A stretch of 58,180 nucleotides of DNA from Martensiomyces pterosporus (lineage: Eukaryota > Kickxellomycota > Kickxellomycetes > Kickxellales > Kickxellaceae): the NCBI GenBank assembly GCA_025201845.1, contig MU604035.1, positions 1 through 58,180 of the forward strand, in the 5' to 3' direction. The first letter of the stretch is position 1; every line of letters starts with the position of its first letter. The position numbers and the translations under genes are program-made. The notes beneath the pieces are model-generated. The model was not told the DNA's origin and searched no databases. It saw nothing but the letters and a program-made list of their open reading frames with translations. Positions 32,464-43,454 of this stretch are shown here, one piece after another.

Positions 32464-33325
32464 TGTGGTTCTTGAGAGAACTGTGTTCTACTGGTAATGG
32501 AGCAGGTGTGGGTGGCAGAGACAAGAAGTGAGAGAAGAGCAATACGAAGAACAGCTCTCCACGCAAAGCACCTCATGTCCGCAGAGCTGCTCACACAATA
32601 AATTCCAGGAACACCGAGAGTACTATGTCATAATCCAAAAATGCATAGATGTTGTGCCACGTGTCAGAGAGGCTATTTCAAACTACCTACTAGCTGCTCT
32701 GTTTTTACTGCGGCGACGATGCATGGAATAGTTGATTGTGGTCAAGTGTGCGGACATGCTGTAGGACCCCTGCTTCAGAAATTGGCACGGTACCTGAAGG
32801 GAACAGGATGCTACGCGAGTGAAGGGTGCCCCACACGTCAATTTCCAGGTGAGCACCGGTATGTACTTCGGTATTTTCGAGACCCCCAGCTGCGTTTAGA
32901 GGCACCGGTGCTATTTCTGGGCACCAGGGATGAGGAACTCCGGAGCCGCAGTGCCGATATTCTGCCCAGCAAACAAGCGGGCGTTCACGAAATTGTGTGA
33001 AAGAGTGATTGTGCCACACGGACCAAGAAATCCATTCAAAACGGGGCACTTTCACACTGGCAGCTTGCCTGGCGCTTCCAGTGCAACATACGTGGCAGCC
33101 AATGTGCCGCATCGGCATCTTGTGAGCAGGGCAAGGCAATCCTTGATCATGGCAGCCCACCTTTTTGTCTTGCTCCTCGCTCGGTATTTATGTGTTGAGT
33201 TGTCAAAAGATGCAGGCGAAAGCACAAGTTTAAAAGGGTCCATCTCGCCAACGCAAGCAAACAGACGACGCATATTTACCTCGTATCTTTGCACAAGTAT
33301 CATCGCCTACCACCAACAATCAACC
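32464..33325. promoter_or_regulatory. Shared head-to-head promoter region of the two acetyltransferase copies
   Basis: These 862 bp lie between divergent starts. A TATTTATGTG stretch at 33184-33193 is a weak TATA candidate for copy B. No gene was seen inside. Confidence 0.5.
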
Positions 33326-33940
33326 ATGGCTTCTACGCACCATATCACTGACGACGTACTGGCCAAGGGTCTGGCTGAAGAGCGCAAAATGCTTGCTGGC
33401 GAGCCTTATCGTGGCAGCGACCCCTACCTCACACAGCTGCGCATGGAGTCCCGCCACAATATCAAGGCACTTGCTGAAGCTCGTGACGACACCCAAGAGT
33501 TCCCCAAGGCCATTCGCAACCTCCTGGGATCTGTGGGCGACGACAACGCCATTATTGAAAGCCCCGTCTACTTTGACTATGGCAAAAACACCCACGTCGG
33601 CAAGGGATTCTACATGAATGGCATGTGCACCATCCTCGACTGCGCTCGCGTCGATATTGGCGATGACGTCCTCCTCGCTCCCAATGTCCAGATCTATACC
33701 GCCGAGCACCCAACTGACCCTGCTGCTCGCTTGTCAGAGCTAATAAACTCTGCCAGACCTGTCAAGATTGGCAACAATGTCTGGATTGGTGGCAGTGCTG
33801 TCATTCTTCCAGGTGTCACTATTGGGGACGGAGTGACTGTTGCTGCGGGTGCTGTTGTGACCAAGGATGTGCCTGACAACGTTGTTGTTGCAGGAAACCC
33901 CGCTCGTATTGTCAAGCATGTCAAACCCGCCGACAACTAG
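33326..33940 (+). CDS. Maltose O-acetyltransferase family protein, copy B
   Basis: This is a 204-residue, single-exon protein of normal family length (bacterial Maa and LacA are about 185-205). The N-terminal mac domain contains [18 protein letters not shown]. The hexapeptide-repeat beta-helix follows, with the active-site-like stretch IYTAEHPTDPAAR (His of the conserved TxxHP motif), then [38 protein letters not shown] and GNPARIVK. Acetyl-CoA-dependent acetylation of maltose, glucose or a related sugar in the cytosol is expected, though the real substrate in fungi is not known. It lies head to head with a nearly identical copy, so it is a recent inverted duplication. ATG 33326 is in good context (CAACCATGG). 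Confidence 0.9.
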   Translation: MASTHHITDDVLAKGLAEERKMLAGEPYRGSDPYLTQLRMESRHNIKALAEARDDTQEFPKAIRNLLGSVGDDNAIIESPVYFDYGKNTHVGKGFYMNGMCTILDCARVDIGDDVLLAPNVQIYTAEHPTDPAARLSELINSARPVKIGNNVWIGGSAVILPGVTIGDGVTVAAGAVVTKDVPDNVVVAGNPARIVKHVKPADN

Positions 33941-34284
33941 CTGCTCTCGTATATAAACTCTATTTTCTGTATGCAGTCAAATGGGAGGCTGATTCCTTGA
34001 ATTAATCAGGACAATCAGCATGATATCACGATCAGCAGTTTTTATCTCGCCAAAAACATGCAATCTCCATCGCCCCCAATAAGCCAAAATTCACGCGCTG
34101 CAGACCCGGGACTGTTTTGTGTGGTGCAGAGTAGGGTAAATTCAACATACGATTCTAGCCCCCTTTCAAATCAGCGCCGAAGGAGTGTCGTATTTGCTCG
34201 TCCTCCCCCTCTACACCTTGTTTCTCCCACCAATTTCTCAATTTCAGCCTTTTAGATTTGTAAAAGACCCGAAATCCATTTGAA
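33941..34284. other. Intergenic, includes COX6 promoter
   Basis: 3' UTR of acetyltransferase copy B, then a C/T-rich stretch (34190-34250) just before COX6. No other feature was seen. Confidence 0.5.
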
Positions 34285-35045
34285 ATGTTTGGAGTCCGTG
34301 CCGTTATCAAGAACGCTGCTGTCGCCCGCGTCGCTGCTGCTCGCAGTGCTCCCTCTGCCAGTAAGTATGCTGTGGAAATATAGACGAGGGGAATCATAAT
34401 TTCAGCGGAACCACCCAGTGGCTATTTGATTCAAGCAGCCTCGGCGCAATCTCACAGCTTGCAGATCTTGAAGCTCATTGAGCACAAGGAGAACCCAAAT
34501 CTCGCTCCTGTCCTTCCTACCCAGGTCGACAAGCACCTGTACACAGGTGGGGGCTCTGCTTTGGCTCTCCGATACGGCGGCTCTAGGTTTCAGACATCCT
34601 TGCTCTGGCTCCAGTGCATGTCTGTCGCCAAGCCTTATCCGTGCATTGTTTTACTCATGTCGTTATCACATATCATGCTCTTCTCTGTCTCTCTGTCTGG
34701 CCACCTGTAGTGGTTGCCCGCCGCTGGTACTCTGAGCACCCCGAGGAGACCTACGAGCAGTTCACCAACCGCTACGTCAAGTTCTTCGAGAACGTCGACG
34801 ACCAGTTTGAGCTGCAGCGCGGTCTGAACAACTGCTTCGCCTACGATCTTGTCCCCGATGTCGCCATCGTCGAGGCTGCTCTCCGTGCTGCCCGCCGCAT
34901 CGACGACTTCGCCACTGGCGTCCGCGTCTTTGAGGCCCTCAAGACCAAGGTCGACAAGAAGTCCCAGTACGAGGAGTACCTTCATGCCCTCAAGCCTGTC
35001 AAGGACGAGCTTGGCATCCAGACCAAGGAGGAGCTCGGCCTCTAG
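34285..35045 (+). CDS. COX6: Cytochrome c oxidase subunit 6 (COX5A homolog)
   Basis: Exons 34285-34360 and 34711-35045 give 136 residues (yeast Cox6 is 148). The 350-bp intron has donor GTAAGT and acceptor CTGTAG and is phase 1. Exon 1 encodes a basic, Ala/Arg-rich mitochondrial presequence (MFGVRAVIKNAAVARVAAAR). Exon 2 is the mature subunit: RWYSEHPEETYEQFTNRYVK, then LNNCFAYDLVPDVAIVEAAL and AARRIDDFATGVRVFEALK, matching Cox6/Cox5A closely. It is a nuclear-encoded structural subunit of complex IV in the mitochondrial inner membrane. An in-frame stretch inside the intron (about 34405-34540) could be an optional exon in the same phase, but would insert about 45 residues between presequence and mature protein; I prefer the simple model. 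Convergent with the LAMTOR3-like gene, 234 bp apart. Confidence 0.9.
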
Positions 35046-35279
35046 ATTCCTCTTTTCTTTGGGATATAGCCGAATCAGGCCATTCTTCTGTGCGCTGTCT
35101 CTATCTTTGCCCTCTGTTCTCAACTTTACATACGTTATTCTCCTCCATACACGCAAACTCAGCCGCTATCTGGAACAAAAATGATCCTGTTTCGCTTGTG
35201 TGTATCTGGGGAGGGGGGGTTTGTATGTCGGAAAGGAATGGTACATCGAGCATGGTTACGGTAAAAGCAGCAAGGGGTG

Positions 35280-35850
35280 CTATTTGTTGCTGGACATGTC
35301 CCTGGTCATATCTGAAAGCACCTTCAGGCAGGTGCGGATGCGGTTGACAAGGTTGTGGACTAGACCCATGTTCGAGATGATATCGCACACAATTGTTCCG
35401 TAGTACGATCCAACGCGGAACTGGACCACTTGCATGGCGCCGTAGAACAGGGTCAAGACGTTGCTTGCTCCGATGTGCAGCTTCTTGATGTCGTCGAATG
35501 CGTCGTAGCACTTGTCGACCAATGCCTCCTCGAACCGGGGCTCGTGGAAGACCGTCAGTGCCTCGCGGAATACCGTTGACCGATCGCCGTCGGTGATGGT
35601 GACCAGCATCAGGCCATCGATGCTACATGCAGCCAAATCAGTAGCATGTTGAATGCAGTTAGCCTCTTCGGCTCAAGTGGCCGTGTGCACAAGAGAATAA
35701 ATCATAGATATAGTACCAGCAGGGGCCGCATTCAGGCGTTTCGAGCACTTACTATGTCAAAGCGTCGTTTAGGAGCTGGTCAAACTGGTTGTTGTTGACT
35801 TCGGGGCTGGTAGCAACAGCAGGCACTGTAGGCTCTCTCTCCACTTCCAT
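35280..35850 (-). CDS. LAMTOR3: LAMTOR3/MP1-like roadblock protein (Ragulator subunit)
   Basis: Exon 1 is 35753-35850 and exon 2 is 35280-35622 (minus strand), giving 146 residues. The intron is 130 bp (GTAAGT...TAG, phase 2) and joins DALT to YIDGLMLVTITDGD. Key similarity to LAMTOR3: YIDGLMLVTITDGDRS near the start and LFYGAMQVVQFRVGSYYGTI (human: YNTYQVVQFNRLPLVVSFI). The fold would be a roadblock/LC7 domain of about 120 residues. With LAMTOR2 it forms a heterodimer in the Ragulator complex, which anchors Rag GTPases on vacuoles/lysosomes for TORC1 signalling. The N-terminal 25 residues are extra and polar. A general roadblock-family call is the safer fallback. It is preceded by EMC10 on the same strand. 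Confidence 0.75.
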
Positions 35851-36106
35851 GACTCGATTTTTAGCAGCACAGTGTATCTAGGCAAGGGGTGTGATGGCAA
35901 TAGGTGCTTTGCTGGGCACTAGCAATCTCAAAACGTGTCTTCGCATGTTTAAGCCATTCACCGCATGCCTGCTGTTATAGTGCATCACATGATGGGGGAG
36001 TCGGCTCAGATGTGGCACAAATGTCGAGGAAGAGTCTATATTAGCGATATGGCACGGAGAGAGACTGAAAGGCCTAAATGACAGCTAAGCAGAGTAGCCT
36101 GGGGAC

Positions 36107-36748
36107 TCAGCGCCTGGCGTTTCCTTCTTGCTGTGGCTCCTCGCCGCCGCTAAGCAAGAGCATGAGGACCATGGGGACGATGTAGTACCAGTACTTGGCA
36201 AAGAAGCTCTTCTGCTCCTCCGGCTTCTGCTCCTTTCCCGTAGCCACGTCAATGCTAGCCGCAAACGCCAGCTTCGGAGTTGGTCCCTCAGCACGCCTTC
36301 TGAGCAGCACCTTTGTCGAGAACGTGGGCTCCACAGCAGCCTTGCCATTCAGGCAGTTGTCGCTCCTGCCAGCGTCATAGTCGACATGGAAAACATCGCC
36401 CTTTTCGGCCTCGTAGAGAACGAAGGTCTCTTCGAGCTTGCTGTCGCCGTTGAGACGGCATCTTTTGACGGGCAGTATGTGCTGGAGTCCCGACTTTGCC
36501 GAGCGCAGGATCACGGAGTATTGCGCGGCGTTTTTGGCCAGGTCGTCGACGTCGGGGAGCGTGGGTGGGTGGTGGATGCCGATGGGTTGATATGCTGCTG
36601 TGCCGTCATCGTGGATGCGGACCTCACCGCGCTGCACGAACTCACCTGGGTTTGGGCTTGGGTTGTGGTATACCTCAAAGGTCTCGGACGCTGCCGCGAT
36701 TGCCAGCGTGCTGAGAAGAAGTAGGACAGCTGCCTGAACACTGCGCAT
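36107..36748 (-). CDS. EMC10: ER membrane protein complex subunit 10 (EMC10)
   Basis: This is a 213-residue protein starting at MRSVQAAVLLLLSTLAIAAA, a clear signal peptide cleaved near residue 21. The lumenal beta-sandwich domain (about 22-180) contains FVQRGEVRIHDDGTAAYQPI, then YSVILRSAKSG and CRLNGDSKLEETFVLYEAEK, with a second Cys in SDNCLNGK that may pair with the first. A single membrane helix (YWYYIVPMVLMLLLSGG) precedes a short tail, NARR. This matches EMC10, a lumenal/anchored subunit of the EMC insertase for tail-anchored and multi-pass proteins. The open frame continues upstream to 37015 without being needed; the signal-peptide Met is chosen. It shares a 414-bp divergent promoter with the aminopeptidase P gene. 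Confidence 0.85.
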   Translation of the reverse strand: MRSVQAAVLLLLSTLAIAAASETFEVYHNPSPNPGEFVQRGEVRIHDDGTAAYQPIGIHHPPTLPDVDDLAKNAAQYSVILRSAKSGLQHILPVKRCRLNGDSKLEETFVLYEAEKGDVFHVDYDAGRSDNCLNGKAAVEPTFSTKVLLRRRAEGPTPKLAFAASIDVATGKEQKPEEQKSFFAKYWYYIVPMVLMLLLSGGEEPQQEGNARR

Positions 36749-37162
36749 TTCTGGGAACTGTATTAATATGTGTGGGCTATAGAAGGCGTAAATGGCAAAC
36801 GGAGCGCTTTTTGCAGATGCGTAAATTAGAAGCGAAGAAAGAATGAGTGCCAGCCAGGCAATTTGGATGTGCTGCACAGATTTGCCGCGCTTGCCCAGAG
36901 CCCACCCAGCACGTGACGTCGATGAGTTTTGTATAGCAGCGCCATCCTCATCCTGTGCGTCTGAGGCGTGGGATGAGGGGTGCCAGGGCCCTGCCTGTTT
37001 GGCCAGGTCGCGCACACTTCGCCTGCTGCTCTTTCCTTATAAAAGAAGCACGCAATCGCCTTCGTTTTGCTCTTTATCTTTCCTCTGCTACTGCCTGTAC
37101 ATCCTCTTACCCTGGTATTTTAAAACAGCGCCCCGTAGCGTCAAGCCCTCACTCCCCCTTTT
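36749..37162. promoter_or_regulatory. Divergent promoter EMC10 / aminopeptidase P, with TATA at 37039-37045
   Basis: These 414 bp lie between opposite starts. TATAAAA at 37039-37045 (+) sits 118 bases before ATG 37163 and is a good candidate for the aminopeptidase gene. No equivalent was noted for EMC10. Confidence 0.6.
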
Positions 37163-39570
37163 ATGTTCTGCCGCTTGGCTAGATTCGCCCGCAGAACACT
37201 ACTTTGTTGCACACCAGCCAACCGCACACCCTCGCTCTACTCCGTTGCCGCCTCGAGCACCACAACCCTTGCTCAGCAGCCCTCGTTCTTCAAGACATCG
37301 AAGAAGCCATACAGCGTGAGCTCAACTGAATCTCTCGATAAGATGGCAGCTCCTGTTAACACCACCGACCGCTTGAAGCACCTGCGCGAGCTGATGGCCA
37401 GCGCAAAGTACAATGTTACTGCCTACGTTGTTCCCAGCGAAGACGCCCACCAGGTAAGACTGAATAGCATGCTGCGTGCTGGTGTGTTGCGCTGCTTTGC
37501 TTTGCTTTGCTTTGCGCATGTGAGACTCTCCACTCCGTTTTTCTCTCTCCCTTTTTTGGTTTTGGTTGCATTGTGTGCGTGCAAAGAGTGTGCGTGGGAA
37601 TCTGTTTCCCTGTCATATACCTGAAGCTGCCTCCCATTCCCACGTCCGGGATTCCGGCTGTGTATGTGTCAGAGCAGCCAGCAATTTTTTTCCTTTGCTC
37701 TCAGAATCCGGAAGTACCGGCGCGTGGGATTGGTAACAGATGCTCCTTGAAAAATATTCACACGCTGATCTTTCTTTTCTCACGCCCTCCCTTTTTTGTT
37801 GCTGTTGCTGCTTTTTTTTTTTTTGGGAATCAAAAGTAGAGCGAGTACGTGGCAACGTGCGATGAGCGCCGCGCATTCATCTCCGGATTTGATGGATCGG
37901 CCGGCTGTGCAGTGATCACCATGGACACTGCGGCCATGTTCACTGATGGGCGGTACTTCCTGCAGGCAAGCCAGCAGATGGACGACAACTGGACCTTGAT
38001 GAAGCGCGGTCTTCCCGGCGTTCCGTCGTGGCAGGAGTACGTCGCCGACCACCTCCCCGCCGGCGCGCGCGTGGGCATCGACCCCGCTCTGCTGTCGGCG
38101 GCCGAGGGCGCCGAAATCAGGAACTCGATCAAGGAGAAGGGCAAAGGCGAGCTTGTTCCCATCGAGGACAACCTTGTTGACATCGTCTGGGGCAGCCAGA
38201 GGCCTGTGCGTCCCGAGGACAAGGTGTTTATCCAGGATCTCAAGTACTCGGGCGAGGCGCACGGCGACAAGATCGCACGGGTGCGTGCGGAGCTCGAGAA
38301 GCAGGGCGTCGATGGCCTAGTGGTGGCGGCCCTTGACGAGGTTGCATGGCTGTTCAATCTGCGCGGCAGCGACGTCAGCTACAACCCCGTGTTCTATGCC
38401 TATGGGCTTGTGACCAAGGATGACGTTGTGCTGTACATTGAAGACGTGAAGCTTACGGATGACGTGAGGGAGCACCTCAAGGGAATCAAGGTGCAGCCGT
38501 ACAGCGCGATCTTTGGCGAGCTGGCGCAGCTCTCCTCGGCGCTTGTGCAGAGCAAGAGGCAGCTTCTGGCGGGGCGCACGGCCAGTTGGGCGCTGGTGGA
38601 GGCCCTTGGCGCGGACAATGTCAGGATCGGCAAGTCGCCTGTGACCCTGCTCAAGGCGCTGAAGAACCCCGTGGAGATGGAGGGCATGCGCCAGTGCCAC
38701 ATCCGCGACGGCGCAGCCGTGGCAAACTACTTTGGGTGGCTGGAGCACGAGCTGCTCTTCAACGGCGGCCACCTGAAGCTCTCCGAGGTCGACGTGGCGG
38801 ACAAGCTCGAGGGATTCCGGCGCGCGCAGAAGGACTGCGTCGGGCTGAGCTTCGACACGATCTCGTCGGTGGGCCCCAACGGCGCCATCATCCACTACTC
38901 GCCCAAGCGCGGAAGCGATGCCCTCCTGGACGTCAACCAGATGTACCTCTGCGACTCGGGGGGCCAGTACCGGGACGGCACCACGGACGTCACCCGCACG
39001 TACCACTTTGGCACGCCGTCGGCCTGGGAGCGCGAGTGCTTCACGCGCGTGCTGAAGGGCCACATTGCTCTCGACCGCGCCGTGTTCCCGTCGGGCACGT
39101 CGGGGTATGCGCTCGACCCGCTGGCTCGCCTGCCCCTGTGGGAGGTCGGCCTTGACTACCGCCACGGCACCGGGCACGGCGTTGGGTCGTTCCTCAATGT
39201 CCACGAGGGCCCGCAGGGCGTGGCCATGCGCCAGAACTACCTGGATGCCGGGTTCCAGCACGGCATGACCATCACCAACGAGCCCGGGTACTACGAGGAC
39301 GGGAACTTTGGAATCCGCATTGAGAACACGTGCCTGGTGGTCAAGACCGACACAAAGTTCGACTACTCGGGCGGCGCCGGGTACCTCACCTTTGAGCCGG
39401 TCACGCTGGTGCCGATCCAGAAGAAGCTCATCCAGAGCGGCCTGCTCAACGAGGACGAGAAGAGGTGGCTGGATGCCTACCACCAGAAGGTCTGGGAGAA
39501 GGTCAGCCCGCTCCTTGACGAGGGCAGCCTGGGGTACGAGTGGCTCAAGCGCGAGACGTCCCCCATCTGA
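37163..39570 (+). CDS. XPNPEP1: Xaa-Pro aminopeptidase (aminopeptidase P, M24B)
   Basis: Exons 37163-37453 and 37840-39570 give 673 residues. The 386-bp intron is phase 0 (GTAAGA...AGTAG) and joins DAHQ to SEYVATCDERR. Three-domain layout as in human XPNPEP1: two creatinase-type N-terminal domains and a C-terminal pita-bread metallopeptidase. The metal ligands are all present: Asp469 and Asp480 (LCDSGGQYRDGTTDVTRT), His543 (HGTGHGVGSF), Glu578 (NEPGYYEDG) and Glu592 (FGIRIEN). It removes the N-terminal residue from peptides with Pro at position 2, using two Mn2+. The first 60 residues are basic and Ser/Thr-rich (MFCRLARFARRTLLCC), like a mitochondrial presequence. A second Met at 61 (MAAPVNTTDRLKHLRELM) matches the usual cytosolic start, so dual targeting is possible. 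Convergent with AP-2 alpha. Confidence 0.93.
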
Positions 39571-39747
39571 GACAGCAGGGCCGGGCTCAGGCGGCCTCTT
39601 TACTATTTTTGTTTTGTTTGCTTTTGCACTCGTTGCACTCGCCGCAGCGTTTCCGAGGCGGCATCTCTGGTGTTAGCAGCTCAATTTAACAAACATAAAA
39701 GGAAATGAGGGAAGGGGAGGGGGGAGGAGGGGCAGCTCCGGCGCCGT

Positions 39748-40556
39748 CTAGCGGGAGCCGACGATCATGCCAATGTTCGACCCGACCACCTTGGCGATGT
39801 CCGCGTTGGTGGCGCGGACTGTGATGCGGGTCAGCCCATGCGGCACCTTGGGCTCCACGCGGATCAGGCACCCGAACCTCCCAGCGGCCTCGGCCGTGAC
39901 GATTCCCACGCCGACAATGTTGTCCGGCTCCGGGTCGGCGCCGTTGATGAGCGCAAACCCAACGCCGCCGACGATGTTGCGCAGCCACTGCATGGCCGCG
40001 GCATCGGTCGACAGGAACGGCGTCTGGAGCACAGCCTGCGTCTCCCCAATGCCCGCCTCGCCGAGCTGCTTCCACCTTGAAAAGAAGTCGCTCACAGTGA
40101 TTGTGACTGGGTCCATGAAGTGCGCCACCGTGACGGGCAGCTGCAGCTCCGAGACCGTCGGCGCGCCGGCCAGCGTGTACGCGATGCGCAGCGTCGGCGG
40201 GGTGGTGAATGCGCCCTTGCATGCAACGTCGAAGAACAGGCGCACCTGGCCCAGGGGCATCAGCGCGTCGGGCAGCGGGTCCTGGTTGGGCGCCTGCTGG
40301 ATCGCAATGCCGTCGGCCGCCTGCGCGTCCTTGGTGAATGCGTGGATCGTGATTCCGTAGATGGGCGCCGCCGACTTGTTGCCCAGGAAGATGCCCACGC
40401 GGCCGTTGGGCGGCTTGTACTGCGCAACAACTCCCACCTGGATCTCGTCGCCGTCAAACAGGATGCCGTCGTTCTCCCACAGCAGCCGCGAGTAGTGCTT
40501 CTTGCTCTTTGCGACCCGCGCCTGCTCCTCCGGCGTCAGGCCGCTGTCGCCCTCCG

Positions 40557-40597
<41 letters not shown>

Positions 40598-43111
40598 GCA
40601 GCGGTGCTTGCAGCCGCTCCGTTCGCTCCAGCAGACGGCAGGTTGCTGGTGCTGCTGCTGCTTGGCTTTTGTTGCTGCTCGCCGTTGGGTGTGCGCGGGG
40701 GGACCGGCGACGTCTGCGCAGACGACTGGAAGTCCGCGCTGGACGCGCTCCTTCCCGCCAGCTGCAGCTTGCGCTCGCGGTTGATTTCGCGGCCGCCAAA
40801 CACCCAGGTGCGCTGGTCCTCCGTGTGGGCCTCCTTCTTCAGCAGCCTGGACATCAGCGCGGACTGGCGCTCGGGGAACGGCGGCATCTCCTCAAACACC
40901 GTGGGGAGGAGGTCGTCGCTTTCCAGCGTGCCCAGCGCGTAGTACTCGCACGCGCGCTGCTGCAGCTCAACGTCCAGCGCGCTGCGGTAGCGGTCCAGGA
41001 CGCGCAGACACAGGCTCTTGATCTCCGGGAACAGGTTGATGAACTTGGCCACGGCAGTCAGCGCCACCGCACGCGCAGCAAGCGACGTCGACGGCATCTT
41101 CGACTGCAGCGCCTTGAGCTGGTCGATGGGCGCGCAGTCGGGCGCGTTGGCAATCAGGTGGCCGAACTCGCCCAGCACATACGCACTCACCTTCAGCGCG
41201 CTCTCGTGGCACACGGGCGACCTGAGCGTCTGCAGCGAGATCTTGCACGCATACGTCTGCAGCTCCTCGTTGCCCAGAATGACCTGCACAATCCGGTGCC
41301 ACACCTCGTCGCCCATGTGGTCGCCCGCCAGCGACAGGAGCCGCATCATCACGTCCACGTACCACGAGTACTCCGTCGCAAACTTCTCCGTCAGAATGGC
41401 CACCTTCAGCGCCATCTCCTCGCGCAGGGCAAAGTCCGCCACCGCCATGTGCCTGAGCAGCTCCGACACAATGACCTTGGAGCTGCTCACATCGCACATC
41501 GAGTAGAGCAGGTCCAGGGCGCGCCTCCGCACGCTGATGTCGCGGTCGCGCAGCGACTGGATGATGACGCCCTGGTACGTCTTCACCGAGTCCAGGTTGT
41601 CGATGTACGCCGCCAGGTGCGCCATCGTCTCAAGGCCCAGGTAGCGCACGTTGGTCTCGCGCGACGTGATGAACCGCCCCAGCAGCACCGCGCTTTCCTG
41701 CATCAGCCCCTGGTCAATGTCCAGGTGGATGCCCAGGTTGATGGCCTCGAACAGGATCGAGTACTGCGCGTTCATCTGCTGCAGGTCGCGCGGCGTGTCC
41801 TGCGACAGGTCGATGATGTGGCGCAGAATCGCCAGCAGCACGCGGCGCAGCTCCGGATTCTCGGGCGCGGGGAAGTACTGCAGCAGGCGGAGAAACTTTG
41901 TCTGGAGCCATGGCACGGGCACCTTGTAGTAGACGTAGTCCACCGAGTACTCGTTGTCAATCACCAGGCTCTTCAGCCTCTTCACTGCAAACGCCGCCGC
42001 CTTCCGCATCTCGTCTGGAAACTGCTGCGCCAGCGCCGTCACCAGCGACGTAACCGACAGGGTCACGCCAATGTCTCTGTGCCCCATGTACGGAATGATC
42101 CTTCCAGCCCACTGGCTGGCATCCACCACGTCCGGGTACTTGCGCAGGAGCCTGAGCAGGCAGAGCGCTGCCTTCTTCTTAACGAACATCCCCGACGCCG
42201 ACGACACCAGGAGCATGAATATGTCCTGCGTCAGCCGCTCAGCCATTCCCCTGCTGCCAATGTTGGCAATGGCGCTGAGCGCCAGGCACACGATGTAGTC
42301 GTCTGGGTCGCGCATGTCCTGCTGCATTGCCGAGACCACCGAGTACATGTGTGTGCTGTCCTCGGCCAGCAGCAGGGTCACTGCCAGGTAGCCGATCTGC
42401 TTCTCGCTGTACTTGGGGCTGGCGATGAGATCCACAGCCTCCTTGTGTCCAAAGTTCACGTCGTACCCGAGCAATGACATGTACACGAGCTTGCACACGT
42501 ACTTTTTGCGGTTGTATCCATTTATGCTCGAATCTACTTACGCACAGTGGGGAGAGACAGAGACAGAGACAGAGACAGGTACAAGTACAGGGACAGACAA
42601 AGACAGATATTAGAGTGTTTGTGCGCCTGGGTAGTAGGGCAGCCGGTGTCGGCTACTTTTGCCAGCACGCATCAACGACGTTACTCAAAGGTGTTGATGC
42701 AGAACACAAGGTCAAGGTGCCTTTTGCGCACAGGCAGCTGCAATTGCCCTGTGTCTATGTTATTTCGGAAGTGCTGCCCGGTGCCTGGCGAGGTGCTTAC
42801 CTTTGAACTTTGTGCGAATGTTGGCCAGCTCCTTGTTCACACGCTTCTCCTCCTCTTCGCGCGACCGACCTACACAGAAGCACAGCAACGAAAAAAAAAA
42901 GGCCAGCGGCAGCTTTGTCAGCACAGCGCCGAAGCAAGAAAGAGCAGGCGGCTTGCTGGAACTCCCCTTGCCTGCGCGGCCTGTGAATTGCAGTAGCGGC
43001 CCAGAGAAGCAAACAAACAAAGCGAGTCCACGGCGCAGATGTGGTTCATTTGGCCGTCTTACATTTGCGCAGGTCCGCAATAAACACAGTCAGCCCCTTC
43101 ATAGACGACAT
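39748..43111 (-). CDS. APL3: AP-2 complex subunit alpha (alpha-adaptin)
   Basis: Three exons on minus: 43063-43111, 42801-42869 and 39748-42533, giving 967 residues. Introns of 193 and 267 bp are both phase 1. Spliced start: MSSMKGLTVFIADLRKC, then RSREEEEKRVNKELANIRTK, then INGYNRKKYVCKLVYMSLLG. This matches vertebrate alpha-adaptin closely, including the basic lipid-contacting helix. Residues about 1-600 form the alpha-solenoid trunk (EKQIGYLAVTLLLAED, RRRALDLLYSMCDVSSSKVI). The hinge at about 620-710 is low complexity with a Gln run. The ear (about 715-967) has the sandwich and platform parts, including VTVSDFFSRWKQLGEAGI. AP-2 selects cargo and recruits clathrin at the plasma membrane. 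A GAGACA-type repeat lies in intron 2 (near 42550-42580). Confidence 0.93.
40558..40596 (-). repeat. (CAG)13 polyglutamine tract in AP-2 alpha hinge
   Basis: Thirteen pure CAG codons (CTG on +) encode 13 Gln in the flexible hinge between trunk and ear. Uninterrupted triplets like this are length-unstable. Confidence 0.95.
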
Positions 43112-43454
43112 TGTGACAAAAAGAGAAAGAAAGCCGAGCCAAAGAGCAAGCAAATGCGAGAAGGAAAAAAGTACAGAAAGCGAAAAAAAAAAGGCGTAGA
43201 GGAAAGGCGGGACTGTGTGTGGTTTTCAGCAACAATAACCGGATGTAGTGTGCGGGGGTTGTGCATGTTGCGTTTTTGCTGGCTGCAGATTTACCGCGCT
43301 AGCAAGCGCACCTACCGCAGGCAATAACGAAGGGGGGGCAAAAGGCTGGGCCAAGCTCCAAAACAACCCACAGCAGCCCCGCTACCGCCCCAAGGCTAGA
43401 CCAAATGCCGGCTATGGCAGCTTTGTTACTAACAACAGAATAAAGATAAGCTGC
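43112..43454. other. Intergenic: AP-2 alpha promoter and channel 3' UTR
   Basis: Purine-rich on + (C/T-rich on the transcribed strand) between 43120 and 43210, like other leaders in this window. No gene was seen. Confidence 0.5.

Noticed and set aside
38317..39483. A 388-codon open frame on - opposite aminopeptidase P
   Set aside because: Antisense shadow of the catalytic domain; composition not protein-like.
40120..42477. A 785-codon open frame on + opposite AP-2 alpha
   Set aside because: Same reason: mirror of a real, conserved coding region, with no domain of its own.
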